The notes under the pieces: generated by a model
The model's input: the letters and a program-made list of their open reading frames with translations, nothing else
Told to the model about the DNA's origin: nothing
Database searches by the model: none
Source of the DNA: Pisaster brevispinus
Taxonomy: Eukaryota; Echinodermata; Asteroidea; Forcipulatida; Asteriidae
Direction: 5' to 3'
Assembly: GCA_023634235.1 (NCBI GenBank)
Contig: JAMKCF010000004.1
Span: 25,676,527 to 25,740,526 of the forward strand
Length of the DNA: 64,000 bases
Shown: piece by piece, positions 22,801 through 34,220 of the stretch
Position numbering within the stretch: position 1 is the first letter of the stretch
Layout: each line of letters starts with the position of its first letter
Made by a program: the position numbers and the translations under genes

Positions 22801-25800
22801 ACTGTAATTGCCAGAAGCCTATTCTATGGTCGCTGAGGCGTATTTGTGTATCTATGGTATGGTAAAAGCTAAAACTCATTTTATACAAATTTGTATTAGT
22901 ATTTTTCTTGTTCAGATTTGTCATTAGATATCTTTTAAAACAAAGATCTGATTTCAGAAAAAAAACCTCTTCGCTTGATGTGTTTTCACAGTCTATTAAA
23001 ATGTACATACATGTACATTTGTACAATATGGTACCATGGAGGTCTCTTTCCTTCCTCCATGATGGTACCCATGTACAAACAAAAAATGCATGCTACATGA
23101 ATGTGCACATGAACAAAACAATTGTTCCTCTACTGTACTATACTCACTCTGTACATACTTTAGTTGAACTCAAAATGAGTCGACCAAACAAGTTGTATTT
23201 TAAACAATTTTAATTTCCAGCAAAATTAAATTGCAGAAAACACTTAATTTGCACTATTTCCCTCCTGCGAATCATACACGAAGGGAAGTACTTAAATCCT
23301 AATCTGATGTCATACCCAAGGTCAACGGTCAAAGCTCCACTGCACACAACATGGTACTGCACACATGTTTGACAACTTGGCATTTTAAATCAACAGAGGG
23401 GGCTATTATTGCCTCAGACTCAGACAAAACAAACTCCTCAAGGCAACCAATACTAAATGCTAAGTATTAAACAATACTCAAAAAATACTTGAGAGTCTCT
23501 CAGCCTCTTGAAAACCAATCAAATATATTTTTGGACAACTAAACTTCAGATTTCTTTTCAATTTTTGGCAGGTCAGCCATATTACATATTATATTTATTT
23601 CATTTCTCGGGTAGATAAAAAGTACAATAATGCACATTAATTAGGTCAAAACATTTTAAAAATACAGCAATGAGCAATTTAAATACAGAGGAAGGAAAAA
23701 GAAACAGCTGGAGCCCGAAGGATCGCCTAAAAGAAACACAGTTCCTGTCTAGAGGCTCTCCTCTCCAGCTGGTCCTAAAGAGCACAACAGTGAATTGAAA
23801 TATAAAAATAATATAAATAAATAAATATACAAATTCAGCAATAAAAAATATTACAAATACGCATACAAAATACACATATAAGGGCGTACAAGAAAGGTGA
23901 AAACATAGATGAAAAATACCGTAAATATGAGATGATAAGGAAGTAAAATGTAAAATAAAAAAAAAATAAAAAAATAAATAAATAAATAAATAAATTATTA
24001 TTATTTCTTTTTTGCTAACTACATGTACATACCCCCCCAAAAAAAGCACCCCTGAAAATGTGCTTTTTCCCAAACTGACTAACCAGTTTTCCTGAAGCAC
24101 TCCTGTAATTCCTAAGCCAAATAGGACCAACTTTTAAGCCTAATAAATCTCCTCAAAAATTGCAGCACAGATACCCCAGGTTATGGTATCTTGTCATATT
24201 ACACAATCTATTAAATGCATGAGCCCTAAAACGTTATTATTCAAAATAATTTGAGGGCATACAAATTATGATAATCAGTTTGGCACATGAATTTTGGCAT
24301 ATTTATTTTAGTGTGGTGCACCCTAGTCTTGATACAAGATATTTGTACACTGTAATATTGTCAGGTTTCTGCAACACCACCTACTGACATTGGTCGTGTA
24401 GTGAGTGCAGATGGTTTAAAAGCAATGGCAAGAGTGACAGAGTGGTGTCACTGTGTTAATGGCATTGTAATTTTCTGCTCAAAGTTTTGAATATCAAAAA
24501 GTCTTTGTAAGCTATTATAACTCTACACATAAATGTTGTCACGCTTCGTACCAAGTCCTCTTTAGAAAACGCAAAAGAGTTCATTAGGAACCATACAAGG
24601 TACACAGTACAAATAGCATACAAATCAACAATGAGAGTAGACCTTCGACCCGTTAGTTAGCCATACTTGACTTCACGTTTACATCTAATTGCACAGGTAT
24701 GCGTGTAGGCCTATGCTTGTTGCCATTCTTTTCATGTCTAGTACCAGAAGTACGTGTAGTATGCAGAATAATGGATCATGTATTTTGAATAAATGATCTC
24801 CTAATAGGCACAGGGCATACAAGTATGTAAACTTTGCTATAAAAAAAGAGAGTGTGTGTGTGTGTACATGTATGTGTGTGAAGAAAACCAGTTTTAAACT
24901 GTTTTTTCATCAACATAGACTCGACTTATGGCCAATTTGATTTCTTAAACTTTGAATTTAGTGTGAGGCAAGGTCTTGTCTCATTTGTTGTTCCATGACA
25001 AACATTTTGAATGTTTTCTTCTTAACTTAACAGTCATAATATTACATTTTCAGTACGGTACTTCTTTACTTAATTATGAACATTAATCACGTAGGAAATA
25101 AGACTTCTTCCCAAGTTGAACAGTAAAAGTATAGGGTCTTTGGTTGCTATTTTTAACACGTTAACACCAGTACCAATCCTCCCAAGAAATATTTCTGCAT
25201 TTTGTCAGTGCCAAGGAAATATCATTTAGCAGGTCACAAATTGTTGACCATCGCAATCAGAGAAGGGCCCAAAACGAAGTTGCATAAACTCACTGCCAGA
25301 ACGTGAATTGCTTCTGGTTGTTTTCACAGAATTACCCAATTCAATGAGACTTTCACTGGTTGACTGTATTGGACGGTGTATTACAATGTAGTTGAAATCT
25401 ACTACTGAGACTGAAATGAATTTCCTCTTCCAAAAACCATGGCATTCACGCTCTACTCTATGCAATGATTTAGTGAGTAGCAATAGTACAAGTTAGTGCT
25501 TAAGAATTAGACTCTCGAGTCCCAGAGAAAGCCGCCCCCCTTCCCCCAGGCTTCTCTACCTTGATCTTTGATCTTACTTTTCCTGTGGAGGCCATCTCCA
25601 TTGTCCCTGAGCTGAGTGATGGTTTTGCTTTTGCTACTTCTAGTACCCTTTAGCTAAACAAGAATTCAACTTTTAAGATAAATCCACAAAACACACAACT
25701 ATTAAGAAATGTTATTGAGCATTTTAGTTTAAAAAGGGCCGGGCTGTTTTTATATCTTTCCGTTCAGCAAAGAGGGATGGCGGGTTGGTTGGAGGTTTGA

Positions 25801-28800
25801 ACAAAGATTGGCAATTCTCTGTACTCTGAGTCTAGAAAATTTTCACAGAATTTAAGGGAGAGTTGATCTCATCTAATTTTATATGTTTCAATCTATAACT
25901 TATTACAAATAGACTAGTAAGAAGTATGACTGAAGAATGTTCATAAAAGTGAGTTTTGGAGGTTCAAATTTTCATGGTGTCTGTTTGTGGATGCCTCGGC
26001 CAGGTGTGTAGTTGGCACCAACTGTCACTTCGCTTTTAACTTGGATGGGCTATACGTACTTTTGATTAAAATACCATGACAGCCAGTTTTTGGCTGTTTT
26101 CTCAACAAGTAGACATTGTATTCAGCTGAAACTTTCACCGGTGACTTCTATTGTATCTTTATTTACAATTCCACCTAAAAATCAGCTGTACGTTGACAAA
26201 AACTAATCTATGACCCTACCCTTTACAAGCTTAGCTTCCCTTTTATAGACGGGAAAAAAACAACTCTCATCACAAGTAGTGAAAGTAAGGCCACTGATCA
26301 CTCAAAACCTCCAGTCTCAACTAACACAAGAGATTTCTCCTTGCCCTTACCAAACTCCATTGATAAACTAGCTTCAAAGGAAGTCCTTGATAAATCACCA
26401 CCCCCCATCCCCTCTCAACCCTGCAGATACACATAATAAGGGGGGAAGGGTCAAAGCTCAAACACTGTAAACTGACTGCATACCAGTTATGTAACATCCC
26501 CAGTGCAGTCCAAGCAATCTTCTCCAAGGACTAACCAATAATAACATGCCCAAGGCCATGCTGCCTCTAAGTAATGTATTGGGGCTCTGCGAATACCCAT
26601 TTGAAAAAAGAAGGTTTGCGGGGCAAATGTAGTTTCTTTGTGAAGGTCACTCAGACAGTGGGGGGGACCATGGTGTGACTTGTGAGGATGCCTGACAAAC
26701 ATTCCAATGGATTATTAGCTCTACTAGTTTTGGCAGGAAGAAACTCCTCAGAGATAAACTCTCGCTCATCTCAGCTTTCAAAAGGTACTTCTAAGTAGGG
26801 AGACAAACATGAATAACAATACACCAGCTTTGCCACATCATTGATAAAAAGCAGGGCCTCCCTTTTCCTACCTGAAGATGATTGAAATGGAGCACTGCAA
26901 GCACAGATAACAGTTTTTATCAAAAACTTTTTGATGTAATGCGCGGTTGGTCATGTTTATGGAAATCACTCGGTACAAATTATTATTATATCATTATTAA
27001 ATTACACACTTTAAGTCACGCATAAAGTTGTTAAGTTAAAATTACAAATGGATTTTGGAAGATAAAACTTCATTTCCCCTTTTCCTAGTTTTCCCAAAAG
27101 TCAAAAAGGGTTTGTTTTACCAGAGTTTTTTTTTCCCAAAAGTCAAAAAGGGTTTGTTTTACCAGAGTTTTTTTTTACATACACTACACAATATTGTTCA
27201 AAAGCAACAATCATAATAAACAAAGGTTGTTTTTGTTTCTGTTTTAGGGGGGTTAGGAGTTTTAAGATGCTATTTCATTGATAATTGACAGTATTTCAGA
27301 CAGAGATCGTTATTGTTACATTTATGAGCTTACAGATTGTTTTTTCATTTTGTATTTATTTTATTTGTTTTTTATTATTATATATACCAACCCTGTGCGC
27401 TGTACTTTGTGTAATCATAAGAGGTAAAAATGAAGGTCTAATTGTCTTCAAGATGGTCCAATTAAAGAAACCAGGCAGCAACAACAAGGCTGTAACAAAT
27501 TAAAACTACATGTGCACTGTGCAATGCAGTGTAGCCAAGAAGAACTAAGACTGCGTGATACAATCCATGTGCTAATTTATTGCCATACTGTAGTGTACAT
27601 TGTACATGTATGTTCGCCCATCAACGCTTGGCCAGCCATGCTGTTCTAATTCTACAAAACCAGAGCTTTTGAGTCTGCTTAGATATTGGTCTAAACTTTG
27701 TATCTTTCTTTTTCCTCACAAGAAATTTAGTTTTGTTGCAATGGGTACAAGTAACAAGATTGACATATTTTTGCCTCTTCACCTTCACCGCTGTTTGAAT
27801 TTAAAAGTCTTTCGTACCGCCATGGTATGACAGTCAACCCAGTCAAAAAGTATCGGCAACACTTAGGGGAAGGAGAATCCACAAAATGATATAAATCTAC
27901 AACTTCCTTTTGGCCTGTAATTAAGTTACAGTATAGGCCCCTAAAGAATGTGTAGGCATGGAGCTATTTTATAGCTTCATGGTATAGGCTACCAACTATC
28001 TCCACCATCTGTACTGACTACCAGATACAAAGCTTTTGAAATTTGAAGTGTTCGAATACAACAGTTGTGGCTTTTTGATACATTGCACAGTGGTGAGGTA
28101 TCAATTGGTTTGCGGTACCATGTGTATTTATCTACTTTGCTGTGTGGACTTGTTCTTTGAGAATTTGTCTTGCTATTTTTTCTACTACTGCCGCAGAGTA
28201 GATTTCGGAATAAATAGTGAGACAACTTAGTTCTGAAAAGAACTGTCCTGCTTATTAACTACTACCTGGGCAGAAGGTAGGAAATCGGCCGGGACTACTA
28301 CTTTTGCTTGGTGATCGAGGGGACTTCTCGTTATCAACTTTACTGCCGCCGAGTGAGTTTATAATTGGTCGCAACATTTCGACTAGCCTGATGATGATGA
28401 CTAGAAAAGGCTAGTCGAAAATGTTAAAACCAATTGAGAAAATATGAGACAACATTGACGCTTTTGATACAATGAATTTAAATTGTTTCATTTTGTCAGC
28501 TCCATAAAAACTGGGATTTAAATTACCACGAACAGAGTACAGACAGAGCACTGTAAAATGACAGTGTCCACATTCCTGCAGGTCTCAAATTTTACACTGG
28601 ACCACAGGCCCAAGGCCAGTGGTTTTAGTGTTCGGCCAGTTAACTTTGGACCAGACAAGTCCGGCGGTCTTGCCTTTTTCACTTGAATTTATATCGAACG
28701 GAAACAAATTATGTTCAAATATTGACTTTGAGTCTGAAAAAACTTTAAATCCTTTTGAGTAACGAAGTATATAACTTAATAGCCAAAGAAACAATGAGAT

Positions 28801-31800
28801 AAATCTTCTCTAAACAACATAAAGTGCAAGTGTTTTTGAAACTTTTAAAATTAAGTGCATGTTGTCACTCAGGAATCGGGAAGTTTTTTCTCATGTTGAT
28901 TCTGGTCTTGTATAAATATGTCTGTCCAGTAAATATTTTGAGCTACAAGCCCTGCGCTCTCGTGAATTTTTCTTCGAGCCCTGTCCTAATACTTTAAGGC
29001 TTTTAGGACATGGTAAACAAAAAGATGAGGTCTTCTTTATGCAAAGTGTTAGTCTACTTGCAAGTAGCAACTCCCCACACAACTCTAACTTGTCCTTTTC
29101 TCTTCCCCAATGCATGTTTGCAATTCAGATTTACATTAGCCACCAACAATCCCCCACTGTGTCTAAATACAGTTACGTCATAAGTACCACTTATAAATAC
29201 TCCATGAGTTTTCCTACATACTGTATTTTCATTGCTATCACAACATGTCTGAATTAAAACCACTACTGAAAATGTCATGTAGATAAGGCTTGAGATCATG
29301 GAGCAGAAAGGGCCACGAACAAGCTCCCCTGAAAGAAACCATCTCCTCAAATAAAACCAGAGCCTCCACAACATCGGTGAAAGTTGCATCATGGATTCAG
29401 GCCTGGAACTTCATCTTTGAAAGGGCAAGGTCATTTCCATTTAGCAAAGGGGCACTACCATTGGCTTAAATTCTATGAGGAACTTTTTTAAAGGGGTACA
29501 AAGGCCAAGAAAAGGGCAACAGAAATTTCAGGTCTGCAGTGGATTCTAAAGATCCATGGTTTCTTAAATCGTGTAGTTCAGGGCTCAAAATACTCACTGG
29601 ACCACCAGCCAGTAATTTAAAGCATTGGCTTTGTACCACCACATTCCCCCCAAATCTGCATTCTAGTGTAAATTCTAACCACATACTTTTAAAGATCTAT
29701 GTTAATCACCCAAAGTAGAACCATTGTCATTTGATTGGAGGATTGTCGGTCATGTGACATTTATTATTCAAACCATGGTATTATTCGGCGTGCATTTTCA
29801 ACCCATCTCTTTTTTGAATGCTAGACCACACCATGTGCGTTCACGCTCTATACAGTCAGTACAAAAAACGCCCTCGAAGTGGATGCAAGAAAACAATCTT
29901 TGTACATTTTTTTCCTTCATTTTTTTCTCCCAAAGGACAAAGATTTATTGGATGTTGTTACACAAAACAAATAATTAATGTTTTGCATTTGTGCAATGGA
30001 GAGAATATTTTGATGAAAGATGGAACGTTCAGTTGGACTTGGCTTCGCCTCATTGAACGGAATATTACATCTTTCAAATCATAAAATATCCTAACAATTA
30101 CACTCAAAACATTCCAATATGCAATTAGCTTTAAAGTCCAAACTTCCTCCTAAAAGAACTTGTTTCGTCTTTAAAAAAATCACTGTCCATTAAAATGTGT
30201 GAGCTATCCAAGATGCTAACCAATTAACTTATGCTTGATGAATTAAGGTTTGACAACCTGGGTACATTGTAAATTGTAAACGCTTTTGTTATACTGTAGT
30301 AGGTAAGAGCATAAAAGAGTAGCTGTTGATAGACTGGTTGTGTCCTTTCTCTATGGGTTTATGACACGCTATAATCCTTATAATTATTTCATGTTGATCC
30401 ACCCCTTATCACTGACTCTCTATAACCAGATGTCTCTATGCTTTAACATGCAAAGGGCCATACCGGTACTCAATGCACTTGTACTTTGACCATCAATCAT
30501 TGTGTCACTATTTTGTTATCTACAACAAGGTCACTTATACTGTAATGGAGAATGTGCAAAAATGATTAACAACACTCCCTTAGGGAGGAGGGCAAGATAA
30601 ACTGTTATTAAAGTTCATTCATTGATTCCTTTAATCACCCTATCACAGACTCACAATCACATCAGGAATGTTGATCCTCTATTCTATGCACTGAAACGCT
30701 ATCTTAATACTGTTAAAACAGGTGATAAAACCCAATAACATCAGGTGCACCTTGATAACTACTCTTAGTCTTAATTAAGGGATCAACAACTCTTTTGAAG
30801 AGCGTTTCAGCATTTAAAAAAAAGCATGGTATACAACCAGGAGGAAACAAGCAAACTTGTCTTTGCTCTATCTATGGGTTCACTACCGTAGAGTCTATGG
30901 TAACAAACCCATGGAACTTTATTCACATCAGGATTTAAGTGGTCACGTTTTGGTGAGTTTTCAAACGAGAACAGAGTATTTGAATTTTAAAATTCCTACA
31001 GCAAAGTTCATTTACTGACTTGATACTTTGACCAACACTAGACAATTAATTTAACATCTTTCAACGATGTTATAATTATTGTTATTTTATTATTTATTCA
31101 GCCATTATAAAATGCACAATAAAAACAAGACAAAACACAGAGGGCAACAAAATCAAATATAACAATATTTATACACCCATGGAACCTGTAACTCCACAGT
31201 GCAGATAAGAAAGAAAACAAATGTATTTACGCTTTGGTATCAAATAATAACTTAATAATTTTTCTAAAAATGCTGTATTGATGATTGTGCCAAACAAACA
31301 TAAATAGAAGGAAAAGAAAAAATAAATAAAACTTTCTCTATAACTAAACCCCAAACCCCACATAAAATTCACCATAGTTTTCTACCGAGCCTACTCAATA
31401 AAGCTTTAAATTAGCCTTGCTGGTCTAAACACTAACACTTTTAACAGCCCACAGCCTGTTTACAATCGAATAGAACAATATCATGATCAATGTCAAAGCG
31501 GGTCGACTAATCATCAATCAATCACACACTTATGACACTCACACTGTGAACAGTTAAATACTAAATTTAAAGTTCACTTTGTTTTCTCAAAAACATGACA
31601 AAAAGCACTCAACTTTGACATCTATTGCTCTGCAAAATGCCTACATGGATTCTCCAAAACCTCAACAAACTTACCGGACTTCTATTATTGTTCGTGATTT
31701 TTAGAGCAGGTTTTTGAGATTTCTTCAGGACTTCGATGTCGTCCTCCTCGTCGCTTGAAAACCCTATTTTAGGTGAAGTATTAACCGACATATTCCGATA

Positions 31801-31962
31801 GGACGTTAACTGTGGACTGTTGCCGAGTAGATGCCGCTTGTAAAGCTCCACGTAAACTTCTTTTTTCGATCTCCCACTCGGCAGTGAAATGTTGTTTCTC
31901 TTCAGCTCTTCTGCGAGACGCTCTTTGGTCATAGAAGAAGGGTTTCTGGGGAGGGCGGGCAT
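19845..31962 (-). CDS. TMPO: LAP2/thymopoietin-like LEM-domain inner nuclear membrane protein
   Basis: LAP2 tethers chromatin and lamins at the inner nuclear membrane through BAF. Exons read on the minus strand: 31962-31675 (96 residues from ATG), 25653-25560, possibly 25404-25294, 21581-21455, 20934-20794, 20507-20420 and 20100-19845 (stop TGA). Exon 1 encodes the LEM-like domain with TKERLAEELKRNNISLPSG then KKEVYVELYKRHL, close to vertebrate LAP2, followed by an acidic FSSDEEDD. The LEM domain spans the 21581 and 20934 exons (ELSDGDLRKELQSRGIKAG, then STRAVYERKL). The last exon ends in a hydrophobic anchor (PIWLQLVIFAVVATFLVLIW) followed by YNME, as in LAP2 beta and its relatives. Phases agree across the four 3' exons. 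The middle does not close: the 25653-25560 and 25404-25294 exons exit in phase 1, whereas 21581 enters in phase 0, so an internal exon is missed. Assigned to LAP2 rather than emerin because of the N-terminal LEM-like domain. Confidence 0.9.
22085..22405. repeat. Dispersed repeat family, copy 2 of 2
   Basis: Same start and end blocks as 9900-10203. The middle contains an inverted pair (GAGAAACGTTACTG and CAGTAACGTTTCTGAG, about 22217-22246). It lies in a TMPO intron. Confidence 0.55.
23032..23067. repeat. CCATGGAGG/CCTCCATG hairpin, copy 3
   Basis: Arms TACCATGGAGG and CCTCCATGATGGTA around a pyrimidine-rich loop; a two-base insertion interrupts the right arm. It lies in a TMPO intron. Confidence 0.5.
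23953..23996. repeat. AAAT microsatellite
   Basis: Runs of A followed by repeated AAAT units. Nearby long open frames on the minus strand come from this low-complexity sequence and are not genes. Confidence 0.8.
24850..24880. repeat. GT microsatellite
   Basis: GTGTGTGTGTGTG followed by a TACATGTATGTGTGTG segment. Confidence 0.8.
25925..26230. repeat. Dispersed ~300-bp repeat, copy 3 of 3 (TMPO intron)
   Basis: Matches copies at 3676-3975 and 7111-7465: TTTTCATGGTGTCTGTTTG, CCAACTGTCACTTC, TTTTGGCTGTTTTCTCA, CATTGTATTCAGCTGAAACT, CACCGGTGACTTCTATTGTA, CTAAAAATCAGC and ATGACCCTACCCTT in the same order. It is the least complete at its 5' side. Confidence 0.6.
27091..27174. repeat. 42-bp direct tandem duplication
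   Basis: TTCCCAAAAGTCAAAAAGGG followed by TTTGTTTTACCAGAG occurs at 27091 and again at 27133 with no mismatch in the shared block. The identity suggests a recent slippage event. It lies in a TMPO intron. Confidence 0.85.
28373..28435. repeat. Short hairpin repeat (GACTAGCC/GGCTAGTC)
   Basis: AACATTTCGACTAGCC pairs with GGCTAGTCGAAAATGTT around a TGATGATGATGACTAGAAAA loop. Stable small foldback in a TMPO intron with no other assignable function. Confidence 0.6.
29399..29535. repeat. AGGCCTGGAATTTCAT repeat family, copy 1 of 3
   Basis: Begins AGGCCTGGAACTTCATCTTT, continues GAAAGGGCAAGGTCAT, GGGCACTACCATTGG, CAAAGGCCAAGAAAAGGGCA and ends AACAGAAATTTCAGG. Colinear with 33045-33190 and 35645-35795. 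The start and end are roughly inverted (AGGCCTGGAA / TTCCAGGCCT in copy 2), suggesting a small MITE. Confidence 0.7.
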
Positions 31963-32100
31963 CCTTCAACCGATGTTTGTGTGGAAAGATTTGACAAAAA
32001 ATTGTAGGGTAACAACATTAGGCATGCAAATTGAGTGCAGTGACGCTTCGCCGCGGTCCCTGGCAAATCAGACGCGGTTTTTGATTGGACAATACTAGCG
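31963..32100 (-). promoter_or_regulatory. TMPO proximal promoter candidate
   Basis: Read on the minus strand, the 140 bp before the TMPO ATG contain a CCAAT box (GTCCAATC, 32084-32088), a perfect octamer ATTTGCAT (32024-32031) and a GCGTCA half-site near 32041-32046 within a locally CpG-rich patch. This is the expected position for a TATA-less promoter. Motif identity is directly visible; function is inferred. Confidence 0.4.
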
Positions 32101-32753
32101 TAAGGTATTTTATAAAGACTTTTGAATAGTAACCTGTTCTATTGTACAGTGGAATAATTGCAGCTGTGCAGGGCACCTGTCTAGACAACCTGTTCACGTA
32201 GTGATTGCATTTTTGCTGCAAATAAACAGTGAACAATCACATGGGGAGAGATGAGACGTCTGCTGCGGTCATCCACGCGAGGTGTAATTTGCGGTTGAAA
32301 CCATTAAATGTTTTTCACCTGTATTTGCTGAAATATATAGAGCTGTAGTTGCGGTTATTGGAACTTTGGAATGTACATGGATGAAAGGGTTTGTTACAGT
32401 AACACAACTAAAAAAATAAATGTAATGCCATTCGTTTTCTGGCAATCCCATGAACCGAGTCCAACAACATCAATAGCCATGACAACTACCCTTTTAACTA
32501 CACCCACTCAGTAATTTTCAAGAAGTACTCTAGACTGACTCTAGTACTGTAGTAAACTATTGTATGTGCTACATAAGTACTGTAGTTCTACACTTTTTAG
32601 CTAGTACGGTAGTACTGTAGTATTAGTAGCAGAAACTAGTGCTATGGAGGCCCTGAAGAAAAAAGAAATGGTTTTTAAAAAAATTTTGAGGGAACAAATA
32701 TTATTTTGTGGGAATGACTTCCGTTTTATTATAATTTGTTTATTAATTTTGGT

Positions 32754-32960
32754 TTTTTACCCTACACCGATGTGTGTTAGCACTGTATACTCAGTACTTT
32801 CCCGAGTTCTGTGAAAAAAATCACAGGCATTTACTCGGGTGGGATTCGAACCCACGACCTTTGCAACTCGAATAATATGCCTAGTAGGTGATTTTTTTCA
32901 CAGAACTCGGGAAAGTACTGAGTATACAGTCCTAACACACATCGGTGTAGGGTAAAAAAA
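32754..32960. mobile_element. Foldback element with a tRNA-like T-arm in its loop
   Basis: The left arm (32754-32824) and right arm (32888-32958) are about 70-bp inverted copies that I read as identical except one base. They include CCCTACACCGATGTGTGTTA and GTACTTTCCCGAGTTCTGTG. The 63-bp loop holds GTGGGATTCGAACCCAC, which read on the minus strand is a tRNA T-arm with GGTTCGAATCC (B box). A degraded single arm is at about 20220-20260 (GTGTTAAGCACTGTATACTC). No ORF. Confidence 0.85.
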
Positions 32961-33044
32961 AAAATAATAATATTCTTTATGCCCGATGCAAAATTAACAT
33001 CTATTAAATATATTTTGTTTACCACATCTTTTTTTTACTTTACC

Positions 33045-33190
33045 AGGCCAGGAATTTCACTTTTGAGAGAAAGGTCAATATCATTTTACAAAAGGCACTT
33101 CCATTGGAATATCGAAAAGGGCACCAAGGCCAAAGAAAAGCCCAAGACCAGGGCAACAGAGGTCATGGCATCATGTGTAATTCCAGGCCT
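33045..33190. repeat. AGGCCTGGAATTTCAT repeat family, copy 2 of 3
   Basis: AGGCCAGGAATTTCAC at the left and GTAATTCCAGGCCT at the right form inverted ends; between them GGGCACCAAGGCCAAAG and CAGGGCAACAGAGGTCATGG. The best-preserved copy of the three. Confidence 0.75.
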
Positions 33191-33199
33191 GATTTACCT

Positions 33200-33391
33200 G
33201 GGCCCAATTTCATAAAGCCTGTACGCACACAAACTTGCTAAGCACAGACAAATTTTGCTTAGCAAAAATTGGTTACCAGCCAGAATTCTATAAAGTTTAG
33301 AATTGTTGTGACTGGTGCCCCACTCATTGTTTGCTTAGCATAGAAAATTGCTAAGCAGTATTTTCTGCTTAACAGCTTTATGAAATTGGGC
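33200..33391. mobile_element. MITE-like palindromic element, copy 2
   Basis: Left end GGGCCCAATTTCATAAAGC and right end GCTTTATGAAATTGGGC are inverted copies. The interior carries CTTGCTAAGCACA, GGTTACCAGCC, TTGTGACTGGTGC and CTAAGCAGTATTTTCTGCTT. Abuts the end of the preceding repeat by 10 bp. Confidence 0.8.
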
Positions 33392-34220
33392 ACTGTGCCT
33401 TTAGCAGGGGCTCTGTAATATTCTGTATTATGGAGAACATTAAGCAGCAGTTGCCAAATCATTTGAATGTGTCTTCATGTTCATTTGTAGGGCTACCTGA
33501 GCCGACTCTCTGTGTGAGTGGCGGGAGAAAAACACACATTCAGCATTCATGGTTTGGAAGGGACTAGTCCAGGCAGTGCTGTAGGTAAAGTTGCCAATTC
33601 TGTTCATGTAAAACTTAAAAAATGTATTTGCTTGAAGGTGTGACACATGATTTGTAATACGGAAAAATAAATCTGAAAATAGATCTGAAAGAAAGCTCAA
33701 TTCTGCGATAACCATAGCTATGATGGACCATGTGTTCAAATTTTACCATGATCCTATGAGTCAATATTAGGGCTTAAATTTGGGGAGAAAATCCACTAGA
33801 ACACGGGGCTAGAAGCTCAAACTTTCAGATGGTTTCAGATGAGACCAGTGCATGCCGGTGCATCATACACAGTGGAATATTCCTCGCCAATCATGAGCCG
33901 TCTGATAACTGCAAAAAGTTTAGGGCACTTTGAATTTGTTCCAGGCAAAATAAATTGTCCAGTAAGCCGGTTTTGACAAAATTTGGCAGATATACACGTG
34001 GGAGGTGAAGTGGTTGAGTATAAAAGACCACTGGTACTTTTGTGATAATGACAGTGCAAGCCTGAACAAAAAAAGCCTGAAAATTCAGGTTTATTACTTT
34101 ATAATTCTCAATCGTTTGTTACCAAATTATTGATGTTTCTCAGAATCAGAATATCTAACAACTTTACAAACATGTTTGTATTTAAATTTTATTGTAGAAA
34201 GATAAACATAACGGAGCATT

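Noticed and set aside
23600..24130. 176-codon minus-strand open frame.
   Set aside because: Runs through an AAAT microsatellite and AT-rich sequence, giving a phenylalanine/isoleucine/tyrosine-rich translation with no domain.
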